Notes under the pieces: generated by a model | The model's input: the letters and a program-made list of their open reading frames with translations, nothing else | Told to the model about the DNA's origin: nothing | The model's database searches: none | Shown: piece by piece, positions 54,860 to 64,000 of the stretch | Position numbering within the stretch: the first letter of the stretch is position 1 | Layout: each line of letters opens with the position of its first letter | Program-made: the position numbers and the translations under genes | Source of the DNA: Rhytidiadelphus loreus | Taxonomy: Eukaryota; Streptophyta; Bryopsida; Hypnales; Hylocomiaceae | Length of the DNA stretch: 64,000 nt | Assembly (NCBI GenBank): GCA_947034895.1 | Contig: OX344763.1 | Location: forward strand, 28,891,025 to 28,955,024 | Reading direction: 5' to 3'

Positions 54860-55877
54860 GCTGAGGGGCCGGTTTTCTGCAACAAGCTCATCTCCAGCAG
54901 TGGTTGCAATTTATGGCACAATTTCATGCACACTTTAAAAAGGGATGGAATGTCTGTCTGTGTGTATGCACCGTTGCAGAATTTTGTGTGTTTGGGGGAA
55001 GACGAAGCAGTATGTTGATGACTGAACTTCAATGGGGGTGCAGTGCATGCAAGCAATGTCAGAGGAAACAACAGAAACTGTTCTTCGTGCTGTTTGTAAT
55101 TGAAGCTTAGTCTTGCTAACTACCTGCCTTTCGGAGTAAACCTAACTTAACCACCTACCACATCACTAATCAGGGTTACCTTACGCTCAATTCAGGGTAA
55201 TGGCAAGCTCAGGTTAATAGGTAGGTCTAAAAATATTTAATGGCAAGCTCCACACGCATTTTGTGTTGGTGGCAGTTGTGGAATGAGAGAAGTTGCTTGC
55301 AATTCTAACAATATGATATCGCCATCAAGATTAGAGACAGTTTCCAAGTGGGTACATTGGTGTCCAAGAATGGAAACACAGTGAATTGGAGTACCCACGA
55401 AGAAACAGAAGTTCTAAGACGCAGAATTATCTGGCCCTGCATTATAGGCTTTTAAATCACAATAGCAAATAATTGCAAGATCTAATTGCTTTTGCTTGGC
55501 ACATGTCACCTCCCTTGGTGCCAAAGTGTGGATTGATCTAGAATGAGCGTTGCATATCATGTATTATGAATTATATTTGTCGAGTACAAAGCAAATGAGG
55601 TTGTGCACCGTACACTCAGACAGTGGATGTGCTTTATAACTAGAGTTTTGATTTGGGGCAGTAGTAACTGAGAAGTTGTACAAAGCTCTATCCAAAGCAT
55701 AGCGGACCTAATTCATTTATAACAATGGGTCAGTGCCACTTTTTTTCAACATTATCTCAAACTCTACTCACGCTGTTTGTGATTTATTTGGGTCTTTGAA
55801 GAACATCCTTGGGTCAAAATTGGAGGTCTTCATCTGTGAAGGTCTTCAAACAACAGGCTTGAACTAAGAGTGTTGGA
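54860..55877. other. Upstream region of the Mpv17-family gene, no further gene seen
   Basis: No recognisable exon. The short frames at 54835-55110 are without family resemblance. The stretch likely contains the promoter of the minus-strand Mpv17-family gene, but no core element can be assigned with confidence. Confidence 0.4.
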
Positions 55878-56284
55878 ATGAGTGGCACAATAGAAGCCTC
55901 GTGTTATGAGAAAGAAGGTGATCTGGCCAATTTCCTACACGGGCTCTTGTACTTTGAGGGAGATTCTGGGACTCAAACATAGTCGCGCAAAGCTGAATTT
56001 CGGGGGTGCAATCGTGAACTGTGACATCCCTCGGTTTTAGGGTTCCGGGCCCTTGATCGTACAAACCAGACATTCCATGTTGCAGCAAGAATCGATGATC
56101 CGTACTGGTCTGAATGTAGATATAGACTCCAAGTTTCCTCGACAGTAATTGCAAAGAGGCCCGCAAAGAGTAGACGATGCGGGATTGTTGTGCAGATTGC
56201 GAACTTCAGACAAACTGACGAAACTGTGCTTGCGATCGACAAACTGATCAACCATTTGTCAATTAGGGTTGAGGTTCCCAGACT

Positions 56285-56536
56285 TCACACGTCACCGTCG
56301 TCCACCATAGTCCAGTCGTCCTCCTGCGAGCTGGATTCCAAGAGCTCAACATCGGACCAGCTTTCCTCGCTAAGAACGAATCCCCACCTTCTAGCGAAGT
56401 GAGTTTCAGAGAAGTCCGAACCTTCCACGGCATTCTCATAAATCCCGAACTCTCTGTGGAATGCCTCTTCAATGGCAGGAATGACATCTGCGCCATCGCC
56501 AGTCACAATTGTGCCACTCGCAAGCTCGAATGCCAT
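56285..56536 (-). CDS. Acidic C-terminal frame, probably the last exon of the 56906 gene
   Basis: An 83-codon frame beginning at ATG 56536, rich in Glu, Asp and Ser and ending EDDWTMVDDGDV. It shows no frameshift or stop. The acidic, Trp-containing tail is what the related plant proteins carry at the C-terminus, while the 56906 frame supplies the basic N-terminal part. I could not place a convincing donor and acceptor pair. The plus-strand motif AAACCCTAAA (56571) lies between the parts and is a telobox, commonly found in plant promoters or leaders, so two separate genes are also possible. Confidence 0.4.
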   Translation of the reverse strand: MAFELASGTIVTGDGADVIPAIEEAFHREFGIYENAVEGSDFSETHFARRWGFVLSEESWSDVELLESSSQEDDWTMVDDGDV

Positions 56537-56906
56537 ATATGGTCGTCGTCTCCTCCATCTCCCGATTAAACCCTAAATCTCCGTGCATTCTCAAAAAGGC
56601 CGTCACAGTGGCAACGTAAATCCTCACGTCGGCATGACGAAACTGCTCATCAATTTCATGACCCATTCTGTCACGAAGAGAAGAAATGTGAATTTTTTTC
56701 AGTGATGGCTGGAGGTGGAATTCAGCGAGAGAGGGGTTGTTGAGCACGTCGACTGCGAGGCGCTTGTACCTGCCCATGCGCTTGGAGCGAGACTTCTCGA
56801 CGGGGTGGTCGCGGCAGCTGCGGCATCGCGTCTTGCCCGACCTGCAACGCCCAGTGACGCGGCTCTTGCTGGTGAGCTTTCCTCGCACCCGACCCTCCCG
56901 CCTCAT
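56469..56906 (-). CDS. Small basic plant-specific protein (MRREGR / C-x6-C-x2-C-x2-HP family)
   Basis: The frame opens with ATG at 56906 and reads MRREGRVRGK, then a basic Cys/His block, GRCRSGKTRCRSCRDHP, followed by KSRSK and a segment ending VLNNPSLAEF. This order (MRREG start, Lys/Arg-rich TGxC...C..C..HP...KSK motif, then an xVxNxxL segment) matches an uncharacterised plant protein family I recall as having an acidic C-terminus. The cysteines may bind a metal, but this is not shown. The frame continues 145 codons to TGA at 56469. Its last 25 codons overlap an acidic frame (56536-56285), so the true 3' end probably switches frame by an intron or an indel. Function unknown; likely nuclear from its charge, by inference. 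Confidence 0.5.
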   Translation of the reverse strand: MRREGRVRGKLTSKSRVTGRCRSGKTRCRSCRDHPVEKSRSKRMGRYKRLAVDVLNNPSLAEFHLQPSLKKIHISSLRDRMGHEIDEQFRHADVRIYVATVTAFLRMHGDLGFNREMEETTTIYGIRACEWHNCDWRWRRCHSCH

Positions 56907-56994
56907 GGCGATGGCTTGCGCTTCTCTACTTGCTTTGCAGTTCTCAAATTACCAAATTACGCAAGCTTACCAACACTTCAATCTTCTAATTTTA

Positions 56995-57200
56995 CAAGCG
57001 AGAACACGACCACTTCAATCTTTCTAATCCACAAGCAAGAATGCGAGCCCTTCAACCTTCTAAACAGCAAGCGAAAATGTGAACACTTCAATCTTCTCCT
57101 CAACAAGCGAAAATGTGAACACTTCAATCTTCTCCTCAACAAGCGAGGATGTGAGCACTTCAATCTTCAAATCAACAAACGAGAATGTGAACTAAGTATT
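56995..57200 (+). repeat. 36-bp minisatellite, about six units, open in frame
   Basis: Successive units of AAGCGAAAATGTGAACACTT plus CAATCTTCTCCTCAAC, a 36-bp period. Being a multiple of three, it stays open on both strands: plus frame gives KRKCEHFNLLLN repeats within 56715-57272, minus frame gives Cys/Ser/Arg repeats. The left units are more diverged, as in an array that grew from one end. It lies just upstream of the basic-protein gene. I regard it as repeat DNA and not as a proven protein. Confidence 0.8.
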
Positions 57201-57621
57201 GATGAAGCCAAAACGAGAATGCGGGCTAATAAGTATATGACCAAGTTAAGAGAATGCTTCAAGTCGATCTAGGGCTACTTTCCTACGGACTCTGATTTCG
57301 ATAGAAATTGGGGGGTTTGATTTATAGTGAGTTGCAAATGATGTTTGCTTGGGCAGCAAGATTGGAGCTTGAAGGTGACGATGTGGCCGACTTCCTGTGA
57401 CCGAAATGGCAGATCACTGGGCTGGATTCCGGGAGTAAATGTCATTCCAGTCTGTATATGAGTGTACACTTAAATATGCACTCTAGTATCACCAAATCCA
57501 ACCATTAGATAGGAATAGAGTATCTTCACAAATTGGAATGACTTTTCATCCAAACAATAATGAGAAAGAAATGTTAATTTCAATTTGTTCATCGTCCAGA
57601 AATTGGACGTCCGAGCGCTTA

Positions 57622-57678
57622 GAGCATCGCCACCAGTTCCGCAAAATTGGACCACAGCATGACGAAGTGGCGATGCTC
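57622..57678. mobile_element. Very short Tourist-like element (57 bp)
   Basis: Ends GAGCATCGCCAC and (inverted) GAGCATCGCCAC are perfect, with a direct TTA on both sides (57619-57621, 57679-57681). The interior is only about 33 bp. The terminus matches the GAGCATC family at 30963, 42022 and 42305. Probably an internally deleted copy that still carries both ends. Confidence 0.75.
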
Positions 57679-57740
57679 TTACCATCTCGGGAATTGTGTC
57701 TCTACCGTGACCACCCAACTCCCCACCAACAACACACTAA

Positions 57741-58275
57741 GGGCCACTTCACACTATGGCCGAAGGTCGAGAGGCCATGGGTTTCCACCAATCAAATTTC
57801 AAGAAATCCAAAGTTCGGCCTCTCGACCCTTCACACTAGGAGGCACAAGTCCAAAGGCCATCACCCTCCAACTACCTACATGGCAATAAATTGTCTACAT
57901 GGCGATGGACTCTCAAAAGAAGTTTGGGTCGGCTAGAAATGAATGCCCAAACTATGGCCGAGAGGCCATCAACTTATGACAAGATCTCAACCATTAGATT
58001 GGTAGGTGGGAATTCATTACTAAGAGTTTGGACTTTGGACTTGGCCTTTGGAGGCTTTACACTATGGCCGGCCAAGTTAAGAGGCCATGGGAGTTCATTG
58101 TCAAGGGTTTGGACTTTGGGCTTGGCCTTTGGAGGCTTCACACTAGGGCTAGCCAAAGGCTCCAATTCCTATTATTTATTGCCTATTTATTGCTCATTTC
58201 TTTGGACTCTCAACAAAGTTTGGCCACTCAATGCCATGGCCTCTCGACTTGGACGGCCATAGTGTGAAGTGGCCC
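57741..58275. mobile_element. Tourist-like miniature element (535 bp), GGGCCACTTC family
   Basis: Left end GGGCCACTTCACACTATGG and the inverted right end are identical over 22 bases, and similarity resumes further in at TCGAGAGGCCATGG. Direct TAA triplets flank it (57738-57740, 58276-58278), as for PIF/Harbinger elements. The interior has a tandem duplication (58025-58065 and 58104-58145; TTTGGACTTTGG, TTGGCCTTTGGAGGCTT). A terminus of the same family lies at 11498. No transposase is coded. Confidence 0.88.
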
Positions 58276-58625
58276 TAATATTGGATTGTACAACGTTATT
58301 CAGAATGACACCTCAATTTGTGGATGTTGGAGAAGACTTGCCTCATGCACCGTGAAGCTTGTCCCTGGAGACAAATGGTAGGGACAGTGCGGCTTAGAGG
58401 ATGTTAGGGTTTATTTTACTTTGGAGAGGCATGTATGAGTTGTTCCTCTAGAGACAGAGACAACATTGTTCTTTGTAGAAATAGAATTTTTTAAGTTTAT
58501 TTATTTTTTACTTTATTGTGGACAGTGAAGCTTGTTTTCCTTGAGAGAGAGAGTTCTTTGCCAACGACAGTGTGGCTTGTTTCCAAAACTAGAAATTTCA
58601 AGTTTTTTTAATTTTGGGTTGTACA

Positions 58626-59230
58626 ATGGATCAATGGAGGCAACAGTTGTTGCACAATTTACACATAGAACTTGAAGATAACGAGGATGAGGAGCAACTG
58701 TGGACCATATTTGTAAATCAATTTGGAGAGGTTCTTGATGAGGAAGAGAGTGTGAAAGCTGGTGGCAAGGAAAGGCTCCAAACATTGATAGGAAATTTGA
58801 GAGAGGTCATGAACGCATCTATCGTGATTATTTCTCTGATATCCTGTTTATAATGCACAATTGTTTAGACCCCGATTCCTCATGCGGAGAGAATTGTTTG
58901 TAAGGATTATAGATGTTGTTTTTGTTCACAATCCATATTTTATTCAGAAGAATAATTGTGCAGGTACTTTGGGCTTGTCCCCATTGCAAAAATGCACAGC
59001 AGCTATGCGTGTGCTTACCTGTGGAGTTGCTGTTGATGCCATGGATGAGTATTGTCGTATTGGAAAGAGTACCACAATGGAATCAATGAAGAGATTTTGT
59101 AGATCAGTAAGAGCTTGTTTCCAATCCACGTACATGAAGAAGCCCACACGGTCTAACATTATTAATCAAGTTCGTATCAATGAAGCAAGGGGTTGACCAA
59201 GCATGTTTGGTTCTTTGTCCTGTGGATCCT
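58626..59230 (+). pseudogene. PIF/Harbinger (ALP1-like) transposase, N-terminal half only, broken
   Basis: ATG at 58626 opens an acidic leader. Then come a frameshifted segment giving HERIYRDYFSD, another switch, and PVYNAQLFRPRFLMRRELF, followed by the conserved block LGLSPLQKCTAAMRVLTCG, VDAMDEYCRIGKSTTMESMK and the KPTRSNIINQ helix, up to EARG at 59190. This is the conserved N-terminal half of PIF/Harbinger nucleases (DDE_Tnp_4). The sequence becomes unrelated after about 59230; none of the three catalytic acidic residues is found. Two or three frameshifts (about 58785 and 58855) and a TGA at 59193 show it is dead. Its class matches the TTA/TAA duplications of the nearby miniature elements. 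Confidence 0.8.
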
Positions 59231-59638
59231 TTCCACATGGTTGCAATTGGATCTTATGTATAGGAAGACATTTGTAGCCTCATCGTCTCCATAACAGATC
59301 ATGTTTCAAGCTGTTGTGGTTCTGAAAGGTATGAAATTTCATTTCTTGCATGGATGGCACTGTAGTAGTTGGGATGAGACCAAAGATGACTCCAAGACAC
59401 AGTGTGAACATCCAATAGCGTTTGCGACTTGGGAAGAGAAAGATTGGAGCCCATATCTGGAACGATTTGAAGTCACATCAGTCACCAATAGCACAATCTT
59501 TGAAGGTGATAGGTTCTTCTAGAAATCACTACTGGAGAGGAAGCCTTGATGTGCTATTCCAGGGGGATTCACTAGCGGTCAGGATTGTTGTGGTATAGCT
59601 GTTAAATTTAAAAGGACGCCTAGCGCGGTTATTCCACT

Positions 59639-60838
59639 ATGGCCTTTAGCATCAAGCATCAGTTCAAGTCCAAGCTTGGTTCCATGGCGACACTAAGTGC
59701 CTATTACTCCTATTTTGCAATTAGTGAAATGACCTTGGCTTTATGCATCATAACCCTCATGGCCTGTGAATGGAAGAGGGAAGGGAAGAGAACTTTGTCT
59801 GGACATTTGTGCTTGTTAGTTTGGTGTCTTGAGCTATTTTACCACAGGTTCTCTTGCTGACGTGCGTTCCACCTTTCGGAGGAAGTATTTGAACAATCGG
59901 GCTTTGAAATATGTAGGTTAAGAAAATTTGGTCTTCTTCTAGTAATGTAGACATGCCTTGTGATCACGGATCTGATTTTGGGTAGCATTGTTGAAGCTGT
60001 TGTAACAGGGCTAGCAAACATTGGGAAGGGTGTGAAGGTATGGGCAAAGTTGTCGAACTTCAATACAAAGAAGCGATCGGTTGAGGCTTTCCGTTGGATC
60101 ATCGCTATGTGCATCGTCATGCCCATGGCTATATTTGCAAGTGGGGGGGAATGTCTCCATGATTTGTTGAATGGAGTATGCAAGAAATACAATAGGAGTG
60201 ACCATTATGATGAGCAATTATTGGATATTATCACAAACTTACAAGAATTGCAAGATTTGGTGAGAAGATATCTAGATGAAATGTCCATGGTGGAGAGAAT
60301 TATATATCTCTCCAATTCAGACACAACTACAAGTAGTTTGGAAGTACCAAGCAAGCCAACATCTACTCTTGGGTACTCATTGATTGCACTAGAAGCAGTT
60401 CTCTTTTCCTAGCTACTAGGTTAGGCCGCTACTTTGGCTTCGGCTGGTGAAATTGATGAACCTCAAAGTTTATTGAATGTTTGGAAGTGGACATTTAAAG
60501 CTTTCAAAAATGGCATGATTAACTTTTTGTGGTTATCGCCCAACATCAACAAAGCAATGTGGCATGTTGCTACATTGGAACAATCTGAAGTTTGGCATAC
60601 AATTCTTTCAGATGTACGACAAGTATTGGTTGGAGAAATCAACCCATCCAATGTTCAATCCTCGTCTTTGGAAGATGTGTCCAAGGTTGTTGGTTCGGGT
60701 ATGGCTAGCTTGGAAGGAGCCCGTCGAGTTGTGTTGCATCTGATTGACAATCTACTCCAACAGAGTAAAAATGTGGAATTGGCAATGAGCATGATTGTTT
60801 GCAGTGGTGGCATTTTGTCAAGCTTGAGGAGGACCTGA
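59639..60838 (+). pseudogene. Unidentified 400-codon membrane-protein-like frame broken by four stops
   Basis: One frame runs from ATG 59639 to TGA 60836-60838 with no frameshift, yet with in-frame stops TGA 59858, TAG 59948, TAG 60410 and TAG 60422. The protein has two strong hydrophobic segments (about residues 20-45, ISEMTLALCIITLMAC; and about 155-175, WIIAMCIVMPMAIFAS). Between and after them are helical, Leu/Glu-rich stretches (LLDIITNLQELQDLVRRYL, then LIDNLLQQSKNVELAM near the end). I recognise no family. The absence of indels and the stop spectrum suggest recent loss by C-to-T changes. It follows the truncated transposase, so it could be a captured host gene or a second ORF of that element. 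Confidence 0.45.
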
Positions 60839-62690
60839 AACGGTTGCGGTGCCATGACCTCTTGAGTACGAATGCTTAACGGCTTGCTTTATAGCTCCTG
60901 TATTCAAAGGCACCCATTGAACAAGGTCCGCGTAGACTTAGCTTTATATACTAAGCTAGTAATTTGTCATAAAATGATGAGGTAGACCAAGTGTAAGTGT
61001 TAAAGCTTAGTCTACGAGGACGATGTTTCTAGTATTGGTAGTAAGAGCAACCAAGGAGTAGATGTTGGCTCTTCAATGACAAATGTGATGCCATATGTTG
61101 TTTTGATGGATGTGTTTTGATTGATGTTTGATAGAATGTTTTGATTGATATTGATAGTTTTGATTGGTGGAGGAATTTGGTTTCTTCCACATTGTTTTCT
61201 ATGTGTTGTGTCATTGTTGTAGGGTTGTGAGATATGGTGTTTACAGTGTGAAGTGATTTTGGAGCTAGCAATGGCAAGGCTTTTTTTGTGATCTAGAGCA
61301 ATGTACATCGTGCATGTAATCTATAGCATGATACGAGCTCTTCATTGCACAAATGGTTTTTCCCTATGTTCAAAGGATGAACACTTTCAATTGCACCTCA
61401 GGTTGGTATGAACCCATTGTTGTGAGTCAAGTATCATGATAATTGGTGGTAGATCTTTCCTTTAAGTTAGCCCCAACACCTAGTCTACAGACAAATTGTA
61501 CATGTTGTATATCAATGAGATCAATTTCAAACTAGAATTGTCATTGTTGGAAACTTCTAGAATTTTCAAAGTTCCCTTGACACATTGACAAGATTCACAA
61601 TTCAATCATGTTAGAGATGTGAGCACCTTTGAACTTCATTTATAGACCGAAGTAGAAACTTAAATTGTACATATGAGTGAAACTTGAAATATTCTAAACT
61701 AAAATTAGAATATAAAAGCAAAAATAAATAAGATTATAATGATCAATTTTGTATATCTACCATTTCCAAAAAAACATGTTATAATAATATGCTTTAAGAG
61801 TACTAATATGTATTATTTTATGCAACAATTGGATTTGACCACATATATTCTAAGCTAGTTGCTTTCAAATATCAAATGGATACTCTTTACCAAGTTTTTT
61901 TTCTTTATTACATGTATAAAATGAAAATCACATGCATCATAAGCTTGGAATTTTACTATCTCTTTTTACTCTTCTTTTTTGCTCGTCTTTTCATTTCTAG
62001 TTGTTTCTTAGGAAATGGCTTTCCACCAATTGCAAAGACACAATAGAACTTGTCTCTCACTGTAATATTTCCATGACCTTTTTTATTATACCAATACAAT
62101 TTTCATTGTATTCTACCATTTCAAATACTTCATGGTTTAGAATGTTTTAGCTTCTTTAAAAGAGAAGTTCTTCTTTATACAATGATGTATGGTACACATA
62201 TCATAGACATAATAAACATCAATGACAATATATCTTCATTCATTGTATTTTCATACAATAGAGGAGCCTTTTGTATCAAAGTTAATACAGTTGTTGAAAT
62301 TCCAACTAAAGACATGATAGACTTGTCACTAGAAGGAAGCCACATTTTTTTGGACAAGTCCAAAAATGTAGACTAATGTTTAGTCAAATGTCAAGCATGT
62401 CTACTATGGATTCCTAGAAAAATCCATCAAGATTGACATGGCAAAAACACAAGGATATCTAAAAAAACATGCCATATTTTTAGAAGAATGTCACACCAAA
62501 CATGGTCAAAGAAGGTGCCAAAGGTGTGCCATGTGGTATCCATGTCACCTCCATGTAAGCACCACACAAGCAGGCAATGCCATGTCAACAATAGGCCCTT
62601 AATGATATAGGATATGACGTGACAAAAGAAAATTCATGAAGTGTTTGGTGCATTGTACCTTGAATCCTGTCTATTTGGACAATTGTTGTG
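60839..62690. other. Intergenic sequence, no gene seen
   Basis: AT-rich. A local run of TTTTGATTGATGTTTGATAG-like repeats (about 61105-61170) is low-complexity. Short frames at 61012-61308 reflect this run. No other feature is evident. Confidence 0.45.
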
Positions 62691-63746
62691 ATGTGCACAT
62701 GTTTTTCTCAACATCTACTATGACATGAGCTTAATTCTTTTAAATGTCATGTAGCATTTGCCATGTTTTACAACACATCCGTAGAGATATGAAAACGTCA
62801 AAGACAACAACTTATAGGACGTGCCTAATGTGCATGTCTCAATTTTTTGAGACATCAACTTAGACATCTAAATATTTTACAACTTCAACTTAGATATATA
62901 CCATACATTGTATACAATATGTCATACATTGTACACCATATACAATATGTCATATATAATACACCATATTTGACAACTATGTTGTATGGCTTGAAAAGTC
63001 ACTTATCGTGAGTATATTAACATGAAAAGACTAGCTATTTATACAAGTGGGATGGTGGGAGGGAAAACAAACCATATGGGATATGTAAAATATAGGAATT
63101 GTATTAAAGTAGAATTTCAGACATTAACATCATGATGAACATAAAGTTGTTTAAATTGACATTACAAAAAACATCCGGACATCTTAGTTCATGTCTCAAT
63201 TCATGTTGCAAAAAACATATAAATGTTTTAGTTGATGTCTCAATTGACATCTTAGTTGACGTCTAAAAAAATAGTGTTAAAATTCTCAAATGGCATCAAA
63301 GTGTGCTAACATGGCATGCCACATCATCCTTGTTGAATGCCATGCATGTCACTAAATTTATGTCATATAAGGTGCCACGTTTTTTTGTTTTTTTTGCAAA
63401 AATGGTTGCCCTTTTCCTATTTTTTTCACAACTAGTTAGCATTTTACCATAGGCCCCAATAACTTCTAGAAGCTTACCTACAATCAAACCACAAGACCTT
63501 ATTAATGTATCACTTTCATATTTTCTAAAATGTCTCTAAAAACATGACTACTTTTTTCCAGATGTCTTATACAATCTAGTTGTCAACTCTAACATCAAGT
63601 TGTTTTTCCAATGACATCCATACGTTTTCTAAAACATCCAACTCAATTTTGCCTTCCATAGCCACAATCCTATTTTAATGTTCTTGCTTTGAAATACATG
63701 TGTGTTCTCTATTAACATCCAAAAAAACAAGGGGCTACTACTAGTG
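62690..63746. mobile_element. 3' end of a CACTA-like element
   Basis: The right terminus at 63746, read on the minus strand, is CACTAGTAGTAGCCCC, similar to the 5' terminus CACTAGTAGAAAAAC at 18443. Inside, many inverted and direct copies of GACATC, TTTTAGTTGATGTC and TTGACGTCTAAAAAA occur (62790-63270), as in CACTA subterminal repeats. The block AACAAACCATATGG at 63068 is shared with the 18784 hairpin. The left boundary is not seen and no transposase is recognisable, so the start given is approximate. Confidence 0.5.
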
Positions 63747-64000
63747 TATTATTATACTTCTTCATCATCTATAAGGCCAAAATATATTTATGTTTGGTAT
63801 AAACAATAGTGATATAATATCCATATAATTGAATAATAACCAGATCATCATGCTCACAAAATGGCAAAACCAGTAGCAAAACCAAATGGAAAAAACAAAT
63901 GGAAAAATGATTTGAAAAAGTATCTAAAAACAAATTATTGGACTAGTAGTCAAAGATCTTGAAAACGGTGCCACTATCATTATTGTAAACATGAAGCTCA

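Larger units (their letters stand above)
55878..57440. repeat. Pair of diverged direct repeats flanking the basic-protein locus
   Basis: 55905-55975 and 57365-57435 share GAAGGTGA, TGGCC, TTCCT and GATTC(T/C)GGGA in the same order. Translated on the plus strand they give EGDLANFL and EGDDVADFL respectively, so they may be relics of a duplicated exon. A 34-codon frame at 55878-55982 is intact; the other is stopped by TGA. Confidence 0.35.

Overview
This is nuclear DNA of a land plant. It holds a plant-type BIM bHLH gene with GT-AG introns, plant transposon families (PIF/Harbinger, pogo-like, CACTA, Ty1/copia LTR), long AT-rich intergenic tracts and (TA)n microsatellites. Two or three genes in 64 kb, among many worn repeats, point to a large repeat-rich genome. 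A seed-free vascular plant (lycophyte or fern) is my guess, but the sequence alone does not fix the lineage.

Layout. 1-9.6 kb: AT-rich, gene-free, with a complete CACTA-type miniature element at 5.45 kb and a half copy at 6.2 kb. 9.6-13.9 kb: an island of higher GC with two unidentified, divergently oriented, decayed reading frames (minus 9642-11167; plus 11849-13014) and a fragment resembling the o-succinylbenzoate synthase (MenC) domain of plant PHYLLO. 13.9-27.5 kb: AT-rich repeat relics. 27.5-30.8 kb: a broken pogo-like (CENP-B HTH plus DDE) transposase. 30.9-43 kb: several miniature inverted-repeat elements, some with clear TTA/TAA target-site duplications, tandem repeats and a GC-rich island. 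43.7-44.1 kb: a solo copia-type LTR in reverse orientation.

44.1-57.3 kb is the gene-bearing core. A GC-rich promoter/5' leader precedes an 11-exon BIM1-like transcription factor gene (plus, 45841-51159, about 747 aa). It faces, tail to tail, a 4-exon Mpv17/PMP22-family membrane protein gene (minus, 54859-53016, 287 aa). Further right on the minus strand is a small basic plant-specific protein frame (56906-56469) with an overlapping acidic frame, and beside it a 36-bp coding-like minisatellite.

57.3-64 kb: two PIF-type miniature elements with perfect TTA or TAA duplications, a truncated PIF/Harbinger transposase, an unidentified roughly 400-codon membrane-protein-like frame broken only by nonsense codons, and the 3' end of a CACTA element.

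The genes do not form an operon or pathway. The two intact genes belong to unrelated processes (brassinosteroid-linked transcription; organelle membrane). The main theme outside them is transposon decay: most in-frame stops that I can see in the broken frames are TAG or TGA, as expected from C-to-T loss at methylated CHG and CG sites. I found no convincing previously undescribed system. The best candidates are the unidentified frames at 9.6-13.0 kb and 59.6-60.8 kb.
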